From contig CBDDLT010000016.1 of NCBI GenBank assembly GCA_965230755.1, positions 186,001 to 250,000 of the forward strand: 64,000 nucleotides of DNA, written 5' to 3'. The notes beneath the pieces were generated by a model, which saw nothing but the letters and a program-made list of their open reading frames with translations, was not told where the DNA came from and did no database searches. This stretch comes from DATFJT01 sp965230755. Lineage in GTDB: Bacteria > Bacteroidota > Bacteroidia > Chitinophagales > Saprospiraceae. The translations under genes were made by a program, and so were the position numbers. This document shows, one piece after another, positions 9,902 through 18,600 of this stretch. The stretch's first letter is position 1; every line of letters begins with the position of its first letter.

Positions 9902-12900
9902 ATGAAATATGTAAACTCGTCTTTTAATTCAATTCAGAAACCGTTTTTCGGTTTAATCTTTACGTGTACCTTATTATTGACGTCTTGGCTGCAAGTATGC
10001 GCCCAAGTGGGGGGGCAGGTGTTCGAAGATCTTCCTGTAAACGGCAATTCTTCCAATACTTATGGTGTGAAAAATACCAACGAGTTGGGCGTTGATGGTG
10101 TAGTAGTAACGATTACAGATGCATCTGGCAATGTGACTACCCAAACCACTGCTTCAGGAGGAACCTGGAGTGACCCGGCAAGTAATTTTCCGATTAGGGT
10201 GGAATTCAGTTGGCCCAACCATTCTTGGCTGGAGAGCAGTGCGCATGGGCCTGGAGCCAATTCAAGTGTACAATTTATAAGTGCCTCTAGCACCAATATT
10301 GATTTTGGACTCCATTATCCTAGCAATTTTTGTGAATCAGATCCAAACATTGCCATCCCTATGTATTCTAACGGCGACCCAACAGCCGGAGGAACATCAG
10401 GGACTCGAGACTGGTTCTTAAACTTTGCGTACAGCAATTCAGGTGAAATAGGAGGATCGGGATATGTTCCCCCTTCAATTAGAATGAACGGTACCACTAT
10501 TGGAGCAGTCTGGGGTCTGGCGTATCACAATACAACGGAATCTGTTCTAGCAGGTGCACTTATGAAAAGACATGCGGGTTTTGGATCCGGAGGAACCGGT
10601 GCAATTTATCGAATAACTAGCAGTGGTGTTCCTTCATTATTTCTAGATCTCAACAGTTTTCCCGGTGTTAATGCAGGGAGTGATACTAGGGTTGGCAGCG
10701 ATCCTAATAATAGCTTGCCAGCAAATTATAATGTAGCAAGTAGAGACATAGATGCTTTCCAAGCAGTTGGAAAAGTTGGTCTGGGAGATTTAGAACTTTC
10801 TGATGACAATAGCGTACTTTATGCCACCAATTTGAATCAGGGAACCCTACATGAGATTCCTGTTGGAAACAACCTCACCGCTCCAGCTTCTATCAATACA
10901 TATGATATCGTTGGAGCATTAGATAATCTAGTCAATGGAACAGCTATTGCATGTGGTGATGTCTCGGACTATCGGCCATGGGGTTTAAAATTCCACCAAG
11001 GTTTTCTCTATGTTGGTGTTGTTTGTTCTGCAGAATTATCTAGAAATCCTGCCGACTTACATGCCTATGTTTTAAGGTTTGATCCGTCTAATCCCGGTGC
11101 TGGTTTTTCATTATTTCTGGACCTATCCTTGGATTATGCTAGAGAACCGGCTTTTCAAAGTGATGTACCATCACAAACTATTCCAGGAGCTTGGAGACCG
11201 TGGGCAAGAGACCACAATGATGTCACAACTTTGCCGTGGTTGGGAGCTGCAAGCCCAACACCTATTCTTGCAGATATAGAAATAGATGTGGACGGGAGTA
11301 TGATTTTAGGTATACTAGATAGGTATGGCATGCAAAGCGGATTCAGACAGTTTAGTACAGACTTGAGTAGTACAAGTTTTCTACATCAAGGAATGTCCGC
11401 TGGAGATGTTTTGAGATTTTGTAATGTCAATGGGGTTCTGGTTCAAGAAGGAAACGCGGCTTGCGCTTTTAATCCTTCCCCACCATGGAGTAATCCCGGA
11501 TTATTCGTACCACAAGGAGAATTCTATAGTCACGAAGAATTTTTCAGTAATACGACGAATCCAAATCATGGGCACCCGGAAACAGCAATCGGTTCGTTGG
11601 CTTTTCTTCCGGGAAGCAATGAAATCGCAAGTACGGCTATAGATCCATTTGCATTGAGGAGTGGAGGTGTTGCTTTTTGGAGTAATCAGGACGGCTCCGT
11701 TCAGCACGAATACGAACTCTACGAAACGGTTAACGGTTCTATACCGGATGGAACATTCTCGAAGGCATCAGGACTAGGTGATATCGAGTTGATGTGCAGT
11801 CCTGCACCAATTGAGATCGGAAACTATGTGTGGGAAGATACAGACATGGACGGCATCCAGGATCCAGGTGAAAATGCCTTAAGCGGGATACAGGTCGAAT
11901 TATTGTTAGGTAATACTGTCATTGCTACTGCTACAACGGATGCCAACGGAAATTACATTTTTAGCAATGACCCCAATGGCAGTAGTTCCGGTAGTCATAT
12001 ATATAATATCGGTCAACTGGAAGCCAATATGAGTTATACCGTAAGGTTTCCTACGACAAGTGGATCATTGATGTTAACCAGTGCTAATGCAGGATCCAAG
12101 GATATCATTGACTCAGATGCAAACGCCTCTGGAGAAATCACCGTACTAACAACGGACATTCCTATGGTTGGTGCCAACAATCACAGTTTTGATGTGGGAT
12201 ATTTCACGCAACAAATGACAGAACCCTGTGTGGGCACATACGTGCTTGATTTTGAAGACCCCAATTGGAATTCAGGCACTGGTTTTACTGAAGGTTCAGA
12301 TGCTTCCGGACTTCCTAACCAAAGCATTCAAACCATATCTAATTTTCAAGGTTCGGGAATTGATATAACCGTAGAATTTGATGGTCAATTAGAGAATACA
12401 TCAGACTTTAGTCCACCAAATATCTATACTAGCAATACATGGAATTTTCCTTACGATAATGCTTTGCGTTGGGCGAATAGGAGAACGACGGGCACAGATG
12501 CATATAATTATGTCATCGTAAGTTTTAGTCAGCCGGTAGAATTAAATACGATATATTCTACCAATCTAAAGCAGTTTAGTGGAAGCAATGCGGAAGAATC
12601 AGCTACTTTTGAAATATTTGATGGACCTGGAGCTACGGGAAACAAGTTGGCAATCCCAGGAGGTACGGCTTCTGTATCACTAGTAGATCCAGAGCCTGTA
12701 AACAATTATGTCTCTGATCTGCCCGAGGTCTCCTATTCTAACAATACCTTGACTTTAATAGCAGATCGCGGTACTGATCAGGGCGGCGCTATAGATTTTG
12801 GCTCAACAAGAATAAGGTCATTTCGTTGGGGACTGGTAATGCTTGATCAAACTACTGGAAATCCTACTGATGCTTTTAGAAGTTCTCAAGCCATTGATAA

Positions 12901-13588
12901 TATTTGTTTTAATGCATCTTCTTGTAGTTTAACAGCCGATGGTAAGACAAATGAAACTTGTGATGACAACGGTTCCGCTAGTAATCCAACAGATGATTAT
13001 GTAAGTTTTACCTTGGATCCTACCGGTGATAATCTTGGTACAGCCTATACGGTCACCGTTAACAATGGTGGAACCATCAGCCCTACTAGTGCTTCGTACG
13101 GTAATCCTACCAACTTCCAGCTTCAAAACGGTAGTGCCGATGGTACTTTATATACCATCACAATAACCGACAATAGTGATGCTAACTGCTCCATTACTAC
13201 CACTGTCCAGCAGTCTCCGTGTTCTAACTCCTGTAATTTGTCTGATGCAGGAGAATCCAATGAAACTTGTGATGACAATGGCTCAGCTAGTAATGCCGCG
13301 GATGATTTTATCAGCTTTAGCCTTGATCCTTCAGGTGTTAACCTGGGAACAGGCTATACCGTCACCGTTAACAATGTTGGTACCATTAGCCCTACTAGCG
13401 GTTCGTATGGCAATCCTACCAACTTCCAACTTCAGAATGGTAGTGCCAATGGTACTTTATACACCATCACAATAACAGATAACAGTGACGCCAACTGCTC
13501 CATTACCACCACTGTCCAGCAGTTTCCTTGCTCAGATTGCCCAGATACCAACTGCCTCGATGTGGAGGTCGAAATAATAGAAAATTAG
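9902..13588 (+). CDS. Secreted SdrD_B-domain protein, paralogue 2
   Basis: Paralogue of the preceding gene, 1228 residues, with the same signal peptide design (cleavage after residue 34, mature start QVGGQ) and the same ELPV-NG, YGV and ANELG-type N-terminal block. The central propeller-like region has diverged, while the SdrD_B domain (about 637-767) is nearly identical to paralogue 1. Unique to this copy is a beta-sandwich-like insert of about 230 residues after it (starting at VLDFEDPNW), then two tandem copies of the NETCDDNGSAS/YTITITDNSDANC domain. It ends in a short tail, CPDTNCLDVEVEI, in place of the long Cys-rich Ig-like domain, but with the same CPxxNC core. The same GTAAAC leader word precedes both starts. 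Possibly co-transcribed with paralogue 1; a strong terminator follows. Confidence 0.85.
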   Translation: MKYVNSSFNSIQKPFFGLIFTCTLLLTSWLQVCAQVGGQVFEDLPVNGNSSNTYGVKNTNELGVDGVVVTITDASGNVTTQTTASGGTWSDPASNFPIRVEFSWPNHSWLESSAHGPGANSSVQFISASSTNIDFGLHYPSNFCESDPNIAIPMYSNGDPTAGGTSGTRDWFLNFAYSNSGEIGGSGYVPPSIRMNGTTIGAVWGLAYHNTTESVLAGALMKRHAGFGSGGTGAIYRITSSGVPSLFLDLNSFPGVNAGSDTRVGSDPNNSLPANYNVASRDIDAFQAVGKVGLGDLELSDDNSVLYATNLNQGTLHEIPVGNNLTAPASINTYDIVGALDNLVNGTAIACGDVSDYRPWGLKFHQGFLYVGVVCSAELSRNPADLHAYVLRFDPSNPGAGFSLFLDLSLDYAREPAFQSDVPSQTIPGAWRPWARDHNDVTTLPWLGAASPTPILADIEIDVDGSMILGILDRYGMQSGFRQFSTDLSSTSFLHQGMSAGDVLRFCNVNGVLVQEGNAACAFNPSPPWSNPGLFVPQGEFYSHEEFFSNTTNPNHGHPETAIGSLAFLPGSNEIASTAIDPFALRSGGVAFWSNQDGSVQHEYELYETVNGSIPDGTFSKASGLGDIELMCSPAPIEIGNYVWEDTDMDGIQDPGENALSGIQVELLLGNTVIATATTDANGNYIFSNDPNGSSSGSHIYNIGQLEANMSYTVRFPTTSGSLMLTSANAGSKDIIDSDANASGEITVLTTDIPMVGANNHSFDVGYFTQQMTEPCVGTYVLDFEDPNWNSGTGFTEGSDASGLPNQSIQTISNFQGSGIDITVEFDGQLENTSDFSPPNIYTSNTWNFPYDNALRWANRRTTGTDAYNYVIVSFSQPVELNTIYSTNLKQFSGSNAEESATFEIFDGPGATGNKLAIPGGTASVSLVDPEPVNNYVSDLPEVSYSNNTLTLIADRGTDQGGAIDFGSTRIRSFRWGLVMLDQTTGNPTDAFRSSQAIDNICFNASSCSLTADGKTNETCDDNGSASNPTDDYVSFTLDPTGDNLGTAYTVTVNNGGTISPTSASYGNPTNFQLQNGSADGTLYTITITDNSDANCSITTTVQQSPCSNSCNLSDAGESNETCDDNGSASNAADDFISFSLDPSGVNLGTGYTVTVNNVGTISPTSGSYGNPTNFQLQNGSANGTLYTITITDNSDANCSITTTVQQFPCSDCPDTNCLDVEVEIIEN
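12926..13543 (+). repeat. Two tandem 309-bp domain copies
   Basis: Copy 1 is at 12926-13234 and copy 2 at 13235-13543, in phase and 103 codons each. Long stretches match at the DNA level, including the codons for ITITDNSDANCSITTTVQQ, which points to fairly recent duplication. One related copy is present in each of the other two SdrD_B paralogues. Confidence 0.85.
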
Positions 13589-13615
13589 AAGGAAAATTTA
13601 CGCCAATAAAGTAAG

Positions 13616-13644
13616 GAGGGAGTCCAATTCGGACTTCCTCTTTT
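13616..13644 (+). terminator. Rho-independent terminator of the SdrD_B pair
   Basis: The arm GAGGGAGTCC (13616-13625) pairs with GGACTTCCTC (13631-13640) through one G-U pair, with a five-base loop, followed by TTTT. It lies 28 bases after the stop of paralogue 2. Confidence 0.8.
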
Positions 13645-13895
13645 CGTTTGAATTGCGCGATAAATAATTATAGAACAATTTGTTACATATCATTAACGCC
13701 ATTTATTCATGCTATTTCCTGCCCGTAATCTTTATAGTGGTTCTAATTTGAGCAATCAATGCGTCCGATCTCTTTTTCATTCACATTGTCTTTGGGTTGA
13801 TTTATGCTCCAGAAATTGTGTTTGCATCATCCATAAGTTATATAACATAGACTGTTCGTAAACTTGTCATTAAGTATGTTTACGTTTTAAGTGTA

Positions 13896-13929
13896 AAGCC
13901 ACGACCATCTATTTTGGTCCTGGCTTTTT
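13896..13929 (+). terminator. Terminator-like hairpin with no gene upstream
   Basis: AAGCCACGACC (13896-13906) pairs with GGTCCTGGCTT (13916-13926), with one C-C mismatch and a nine-base loop, then a run of T. It has plus-strand polarity, but the SdrD_B transcript already has its own terminator about 250 bases earlier. It may close a small unannotated RNA or act as a back-up. Confidence 0.5.
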
Positions 13930-14104
13930 AATTCTTATTTGAAAGACTTCAGCTCATCTGCCGGCTTTAGACCTAAGCTCTAAATGCATTCGCATTACAT
14001 TCTAGCCTACTTCTTTAGAGAATTGCCACGTTCACAATGGCAATCATATATCGAAATTAATTATGTCATATTTTTAGCACGAAAGTTTCGTCCTTATAAT
14101 TGTT

Positions 14105-14136
14105 GTCGTGGTCATAGGGCATGACCACGACTTTTT
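14105..14136 (+). terminator. Perfect 10-bp hairpin with T5 tail
   Basis: GTCGTGGTCA (14105-14114) and TGACCACGAC (14122-14131) are perfect complements with a seven-base loop, followed by TTTTT. The polarity is plus strand, while the adjacent FMN reductase gene is on the minus strand and ends at 14165, so it would end a plus-strand transcript starting in the gap. Confidence 0.6.
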
Positions 14137-14164
14137 AGACATGACATGTTCAACACTTAGCTTA

Positions 14165-14716
14165 CTAATTTTTCATCCAAACTGCATCATTAAAAACTTG
14201 TAATTGCTCCCGAAATCCAGCAAGTAATTCTTGATCCGTGATACCTGACTCCTCAGAAAAGTTCTGGCCAAACGAAGGCAAGGAAAAACTGGCGACAACA
14301 TCCCCACCCATATATTTAAATCTATTGATGGCTATCTCCAAAACTGTCTGTCCTCCTCTCGCTCCCGGTGAAGTGGCCATGAGAAACATCGATTTGTTAC
14401 CCCAAGTATCCCTTTCAATACGAGAAATCCAATCTAAAACGTTTTTGAATGCCACAGAATAAGCTCCATTGTGTTCTGCGAAAGAAATAATCAAGCCATC
14501 CGACTCCATGATCAGCTTCTTAAAATTTAGTGCTAGCTCCGGAATCCCGAAATCGTTCTCCTTATCTACACTGTAAATCGGCATCTCATAATCGTTCAAA
14601 TCCACAATGTTAACCTCCGCATTGTCCATGCTTTCCGCCGCCCAACTCGCCAATTTTTTGTTGATAGAATTCTTGCTACTACTCGCTCCAAAAGCAAGGA
14701 TTTTTTTGTTCTTCAT
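14165..14716 (-). CDS. NAD(P)H-dependent FMN reductase family protein
   Basis: Flavodoxin-fold oxidoreductase of 183 residues (FMN_red family), using NAD(P)H to reduce FMN or quinone-like or azo substrates in the cytoplasm. The FMN phosphate loop is near the N-terminus (FGASSSKNSINKKLA); DGLIISFAEHNGAYSVAFKN and SPGARGG match the flavin-binding loops of the family. Its start overlaps the stop of the marR gene upstream by four bases, so the two are translationally coupled in one operon. A MarR regulator with a flavin reductase commonly forms a response to electrophiles, quinones or oxidants; that inducer class is inferred. Length is normal for the family. Confidence 0.88.
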   Translation of the reverse strand: MKNKKILAFGASSSKNSINKKLASWAAESMDNAEVNIVDLNDYEMPIYSVDKENDFGIPELALNFKKLIMESDGLIISFAEHNGAYSVAFKNVLDWISRIERDTWGNKSMFLMATSPGARGGQTVLEIAINRFKYMGGDVVASFSLPSFGQNFSEESGITDQELLAGFREQLQVFNDAVWMKN

Positions 14717-15132
14717 GACTTTAATTTTTCTAGTAAATTTTTAAGTTTATCCAGTTCTTCACCACTTAGTTTCTTCTCATATGCCTGGTGAAATGCATAT
14801 ACCTTTTGATCTAATCGTTCCAGCATATCCAGTCCGGAACGTGTAATGGTGATGTCCATTTTTCTTCGATTCGTTGGACATTCTTTTCTATCTACAAAAC
14901 CTTTCGATATTAGTTTATCAACGATACGTGTAATATTACTACTACGCTGAACCATTTTGGCCAAAATGTCTTGAACAGTAAGGGGTTTTGATCCCGCCCC
15001 TTTAAGTATTCTTAAAACATTATATTGGGGCTCAGTAACACCCAATTCTTTCAACTCGATACTGACCTGATCTGTTATCCAATGCCCCATTAGGATGATC
15101 TCATGAATACACTGTAAATATTTTTTGTTCAT
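14713..15132 (-). CDS. MarR-family transcriptional regulator
   Basis: Winged-helix repressor of 139 residues. The MarR pattern is clear: TEPQYNVLRILKGAG, then the recognition helix region (VQRSSNITRIVDKLISKGFV), a wing with RKMDITIT, and dimerisation helices at both ends. It is the first gene of a two-gene operon with the FMN reductase. A 12-base palindrome 14 bases upstream of the start is a good candidate for its own operator. No cysteine in the sensing position is obvious, so the ligand cannot be said to be an oxidant from sequence alone. Confidence 0.9.
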   Translation of the reverse strand: MNKKYLQCIHEIILMGHWITDQVSIELKELGVTEPQYNVLRILKGAGSKPLTVQDILAKMVQRSSNITRIVDKLISKGFVDRKECPTNRRKMDITITRSGLDMLERLDQKVYAFHQAYEKKLSGEELDKLKNLLEKLKS

Positions 15133-15145
15133 GTATCGACAATTA

Positions 15146-15162
15146 TTGTATATACAAATGTA
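15146..15162 (-). promoter_or_regulatory. Candidate marR operator overlapping a -7 box
   Basis: TTGTATATACAA (15146-15157) is a perfect 12-base palindrome of the size and TTG...CAA form used by MarR proteins. It overlaps CAAATGTA (15155-15162), which read on the minus strand is TACATTTG, an exact match to the Bacteroidota -7 consensus TAnnTTTG. No good -33 TTG is seen at the usual distance. Bound repressor would block the promoter. Confidence 0.55.
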
Positions 15163-15604
15163 TCTTGTTTGTTTTAATTAATCTTCTATTTAACTAAAAA
15201 AATATATTTAGTTTCTCTTAGGCCTTCACCAATCAGCAATTCCTACAAGGTCAAATACGCGTTCAATGGCCATAATTCACAACGATAAATCGGAAATTAT
15301 TAATCAGTTGGGAATTTGGAAAATAGATGCTTTAGAGAATGACTGCTTCCTAAGATACACTATAAAATACGCTCCTATTGTTCTCAAAAACAGAATCATA
15401 ATTCGTTTTTTACCCCGGCCATGAAGTGGAGATTCTTATCAGTCTAAAGACAATATATACTGCGCGCGAAAAAGAAAAAATTGATCTCAAAAAAGAGATT
15501 TCAGAGTTTTTTTTACACAAATGCATGTTAATAATTAATTTATTCCTGCCACCAGCATTAGGGGAATAAATTACATACATTTGGAATATACCTAGGGGGA
15601 GGGT
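15163..15604. promoter_or_regulatory. Intergenic region with a promoter-like box for the subtilase
   Basis: No gene is supported here. TACATTTG at 15576-15583 matches the Bacteroidota -7 box exactly on the plus strand and lies 21 bases before the subtilase ATG at 15605 (57 before the second ATG at 15641). No clear -33 TTG precedes it. If it is used, the leader would be very short for the first ATG, which favours the second ATG as the start. Confidence 0.35.
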
Positions 15605-18600
15605 ATGAAACAAAATTTCATAACCTCTAAATTTTTTACAATGAAAAAGTTCACACTTTTCGACCCAAAACACACCCGTTTTTCATTTATTTTTTTCACC
15701 TTAATTTTTAGTTCCCTCTTTCTCTTTCAAGGAATGGCGCAAAGTGCTCAAGGAGACAGCGCATTTCGCGAAGACGAGATCAAGCCAGGCGAATTAATAG
15801 TTAAACTAAAGTCGGAATATGTATTCCGTCAATTTCCCAATGAAATTGTTGGGATCAATGATGTCGGTAAGCGAGAGCTAAACATGACAGACATGGTCTC
15901 CTCCGTTTCTTTTAATTCTGTGGAGAAGACTTTTAAGCGCTTGTCCAAGAAGTCCACTCAACTGACAGACTACTATCTGGTCAGCTTTGATTCGAGAATT
16001 GACATCGGTCAACTCAAAGGCGAATTGGAGCAACTGGAAGAGGTAGAAAACGTCAGTTATGTACCGCTTGTCAAAGTCGACTGCAACCCCAATGATCCCT
16101 ATTACAATGGTGGACCCGAGAGCTGGCATTTAGACGCTATTGATGCCAATAACATCTGGTGTAACATCACCCAAGGATGCAGTAATACGGTTATTGCTAT
16201 CGTCGATGATGCCGTATTGACCACACATGAGGACCTGATCAACAAAATATCGGGAGAATTTGATGTCGCTGACAATGATGGTAATGCAGATCCTCCGTAC
16301 ATGTCCAATTCCACCTTTACCCATGGCACTCACGTGGCAGGAATTGCAGGTGCCGAGACCAATAACGGTGTTGGGATCGCATCTTTAGGATATAATTCCT
16401 CTTTGTATGCGATTAAATGTACAAAAGATAATAGCCCCAATCCGGCTTATCTGGATGCTCCTTATGTAGGAGTCGAACATGCCATAGACCAAGGCGTTGA
16501 CGTGATCAACATGTCTTGGGGTGGTGGTGGTTTTGTTCCGGCTTATCAAGACCTATTCAGTGAAGCTTATACATTGGGAATTATTTGTGTCGCCGCAGCC
16601 GGAAATAACAATTTTCCAGCTTCGTCCTATCCAGGAGCCTATAACCATGTAATTTCAGTAGCTGCGACAAACTCAGATAATGAAAGAGCATGTTTCAGTA
16701 ATTATGGGACTTATGTAGATGTAGCCGCTCCCGGAGAGGATATTTTTTCCACACTAGCAGGCAGTAATAGCTCCTATGGATACCTAAGTGGAACCAGTAT
16801 GGCATCTCCATTGGTTGCTGCACAAGCAGCATTAATGAAATGTGAAGATCCCAGTCTAAACACTGATGAGATTGAAAGTTGTTTAACCAGCAATACATTT
16901 CCGTTAGATCCCAATCCGGACTGTAGTCCAAGTACTATTGATGAAGAATTGCCAGATTTTGTCGAGGCCTTTTCTTGTGATCCGGATTCCATATCGGACT
17001 GTCTGCCTCCAGTGGACTGTGAATTGGTATGGAATGGAGATTTCGAGCAAATTTTCGGTACGGCCACAAGTTCCACTGATTTTAGCCAAGTATGTTATTG
17101 GGATAGAACCAATTCGACTCCATATTATTGTGCCCATCCTACTGATGGCAATAGTATTGGTCTATGGCTTGCACAAGGCGATATAGAAAGAGTGACTTCT
17201 GAAAACCCTATCAGCTTTACTGTGGGACAAGAGTATTATGTTTCGTTTGACTATCATGTAACTAAGTTAAACTATAGTTCGACTACTTCTTTACCCCCTC
17301 AAAGTTTGCAGGTCGCCCTTACCACGACCAATACGGCTGGAGTTCTGCCACCTACAGCGACAATTATCGCTCAGATCAACAACCCTCCAATAGATAATCT
17401 ATCACAGAATAATCACCAGTGTCATGAGGCCGGTGCGGTATTCCATTCTTTTGAAGGATGCTTTACGTATAATGGCCCTGGATCTGAATACCTCAATCTT
17501 ACAGGTGTACCAAGCTCGAATGTAACAATTAGCTTTATAGACAATGTTTCCATTCGACCAAAGATAGAATTTGAAGTATCTGCTTTGGACTCTTGTGTAC
17601 AATGCGGTGATTGCACTTGGCTGGAAGTAACTGGTTCAGGTTTTTCACAGGTAGTTTGGTCTCCTGAAGAGTTGATCGAAACAGACCCTACAGCGAATAG
17701 CGTTAAGGTCTGTCCGAAGGAAACCACGACTTATACGGTCACTGTTTATGACGACGTAAGTGGATGTACAGATAGCAAGGATATCACGATAGAAGTTAAA
17801 GAACCTGAATGGGAGCTAGAGTGCCACTTGAATGCAGGTTTCTTCTGTATCGTGGACGAAATGGGTAATTCTCCTAACATTGAATGGGTTTCACCTTTTG
17901 CTGGATCAACAAGCAACTGTCAATCAATAGCAGGATTGAGTTATGGCGATCCTCTTACTTTCATTATCACTACTTCCGGACCAGATGGAGAATGCACATT
18001 CGAGTACACCACAGAATATACCTGTGAAGAATGTAAGTGCGAAATCAAGGATGTCGAGGTGCAGTGGCCAGAATGTTGGTCGGAAGATTTCTGCGTAACC
18101 ATGAGTTTCTGGTTCTCAGGAACAGACAATAATCCGCTCAATGTGATGATTGACAATGTAAACTCAACTCCAGGGTTTAATTTGGTCTCAGTTACCAACC
18201 TGTCCAATCCTCCAGGTGCGATAGTCATTCAAGGGTACAATCAGTTTGAATTATGCTTCACTTATAACGGCGAATGTAAGGAGGATCCTATTCTTTACAT
18301 TGAAGGTATCATGTGTGAAGACGGAGGCTGTGAAGATCCATGCATCATTGAGGAACGCCATCAAGCTCCTTGTTGTGAAGACATGGAATGTAAATGTGAG
18401 TTTAATGAAGTTAGTACCAAATGGCCCGAATGCTGGTCAGAGGATTTCTGCGTGATTACGGAGTTTTGGTATGACGGGACTGAAAACTTACCACTGGAAG
18501 TCGTCATTGACAACCTCAGCTCTTCTCCTGGCTTCAACTTGGTTTCTGTTACCAGCTTAACCAATCCTCCGGGATCCTTAGTGGTTCAGGGATACAATCA

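Larger units (their letters stand above)
13645..14164. other. Gene-free stretch with several hairpins
   Basis: No convincing protein gene on either strand. Besides the two terminator-like hairpins listed separately, there are perfect short inverted repeats ATTGCCA/TGGCAAT (14022-14044) and ACGAAA/TTTCGT (14079-14091). The word CCACGAC occurs in both terminator-like stems. Confidence 0.5.

Noticed and set aside
13176..13475. A 99-codon open frame within SdrD_B paralogue 2
   Set aside because: It is a shifted-frame reading of the duplicated domain, with leucine-rich biased composition.
13709..13861. A 50-codon open frame in the gap after the SdrD_B genes
   Set aside because: No ribosome-binding or promoter signal and no recognisable sequence; the hairpins explain the region better.
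15410..15673. An 87-codon minus-strand frame across the subtilase start
   Set aside because: It overlaps the signal peptide of a clear gene and has no features of its own.
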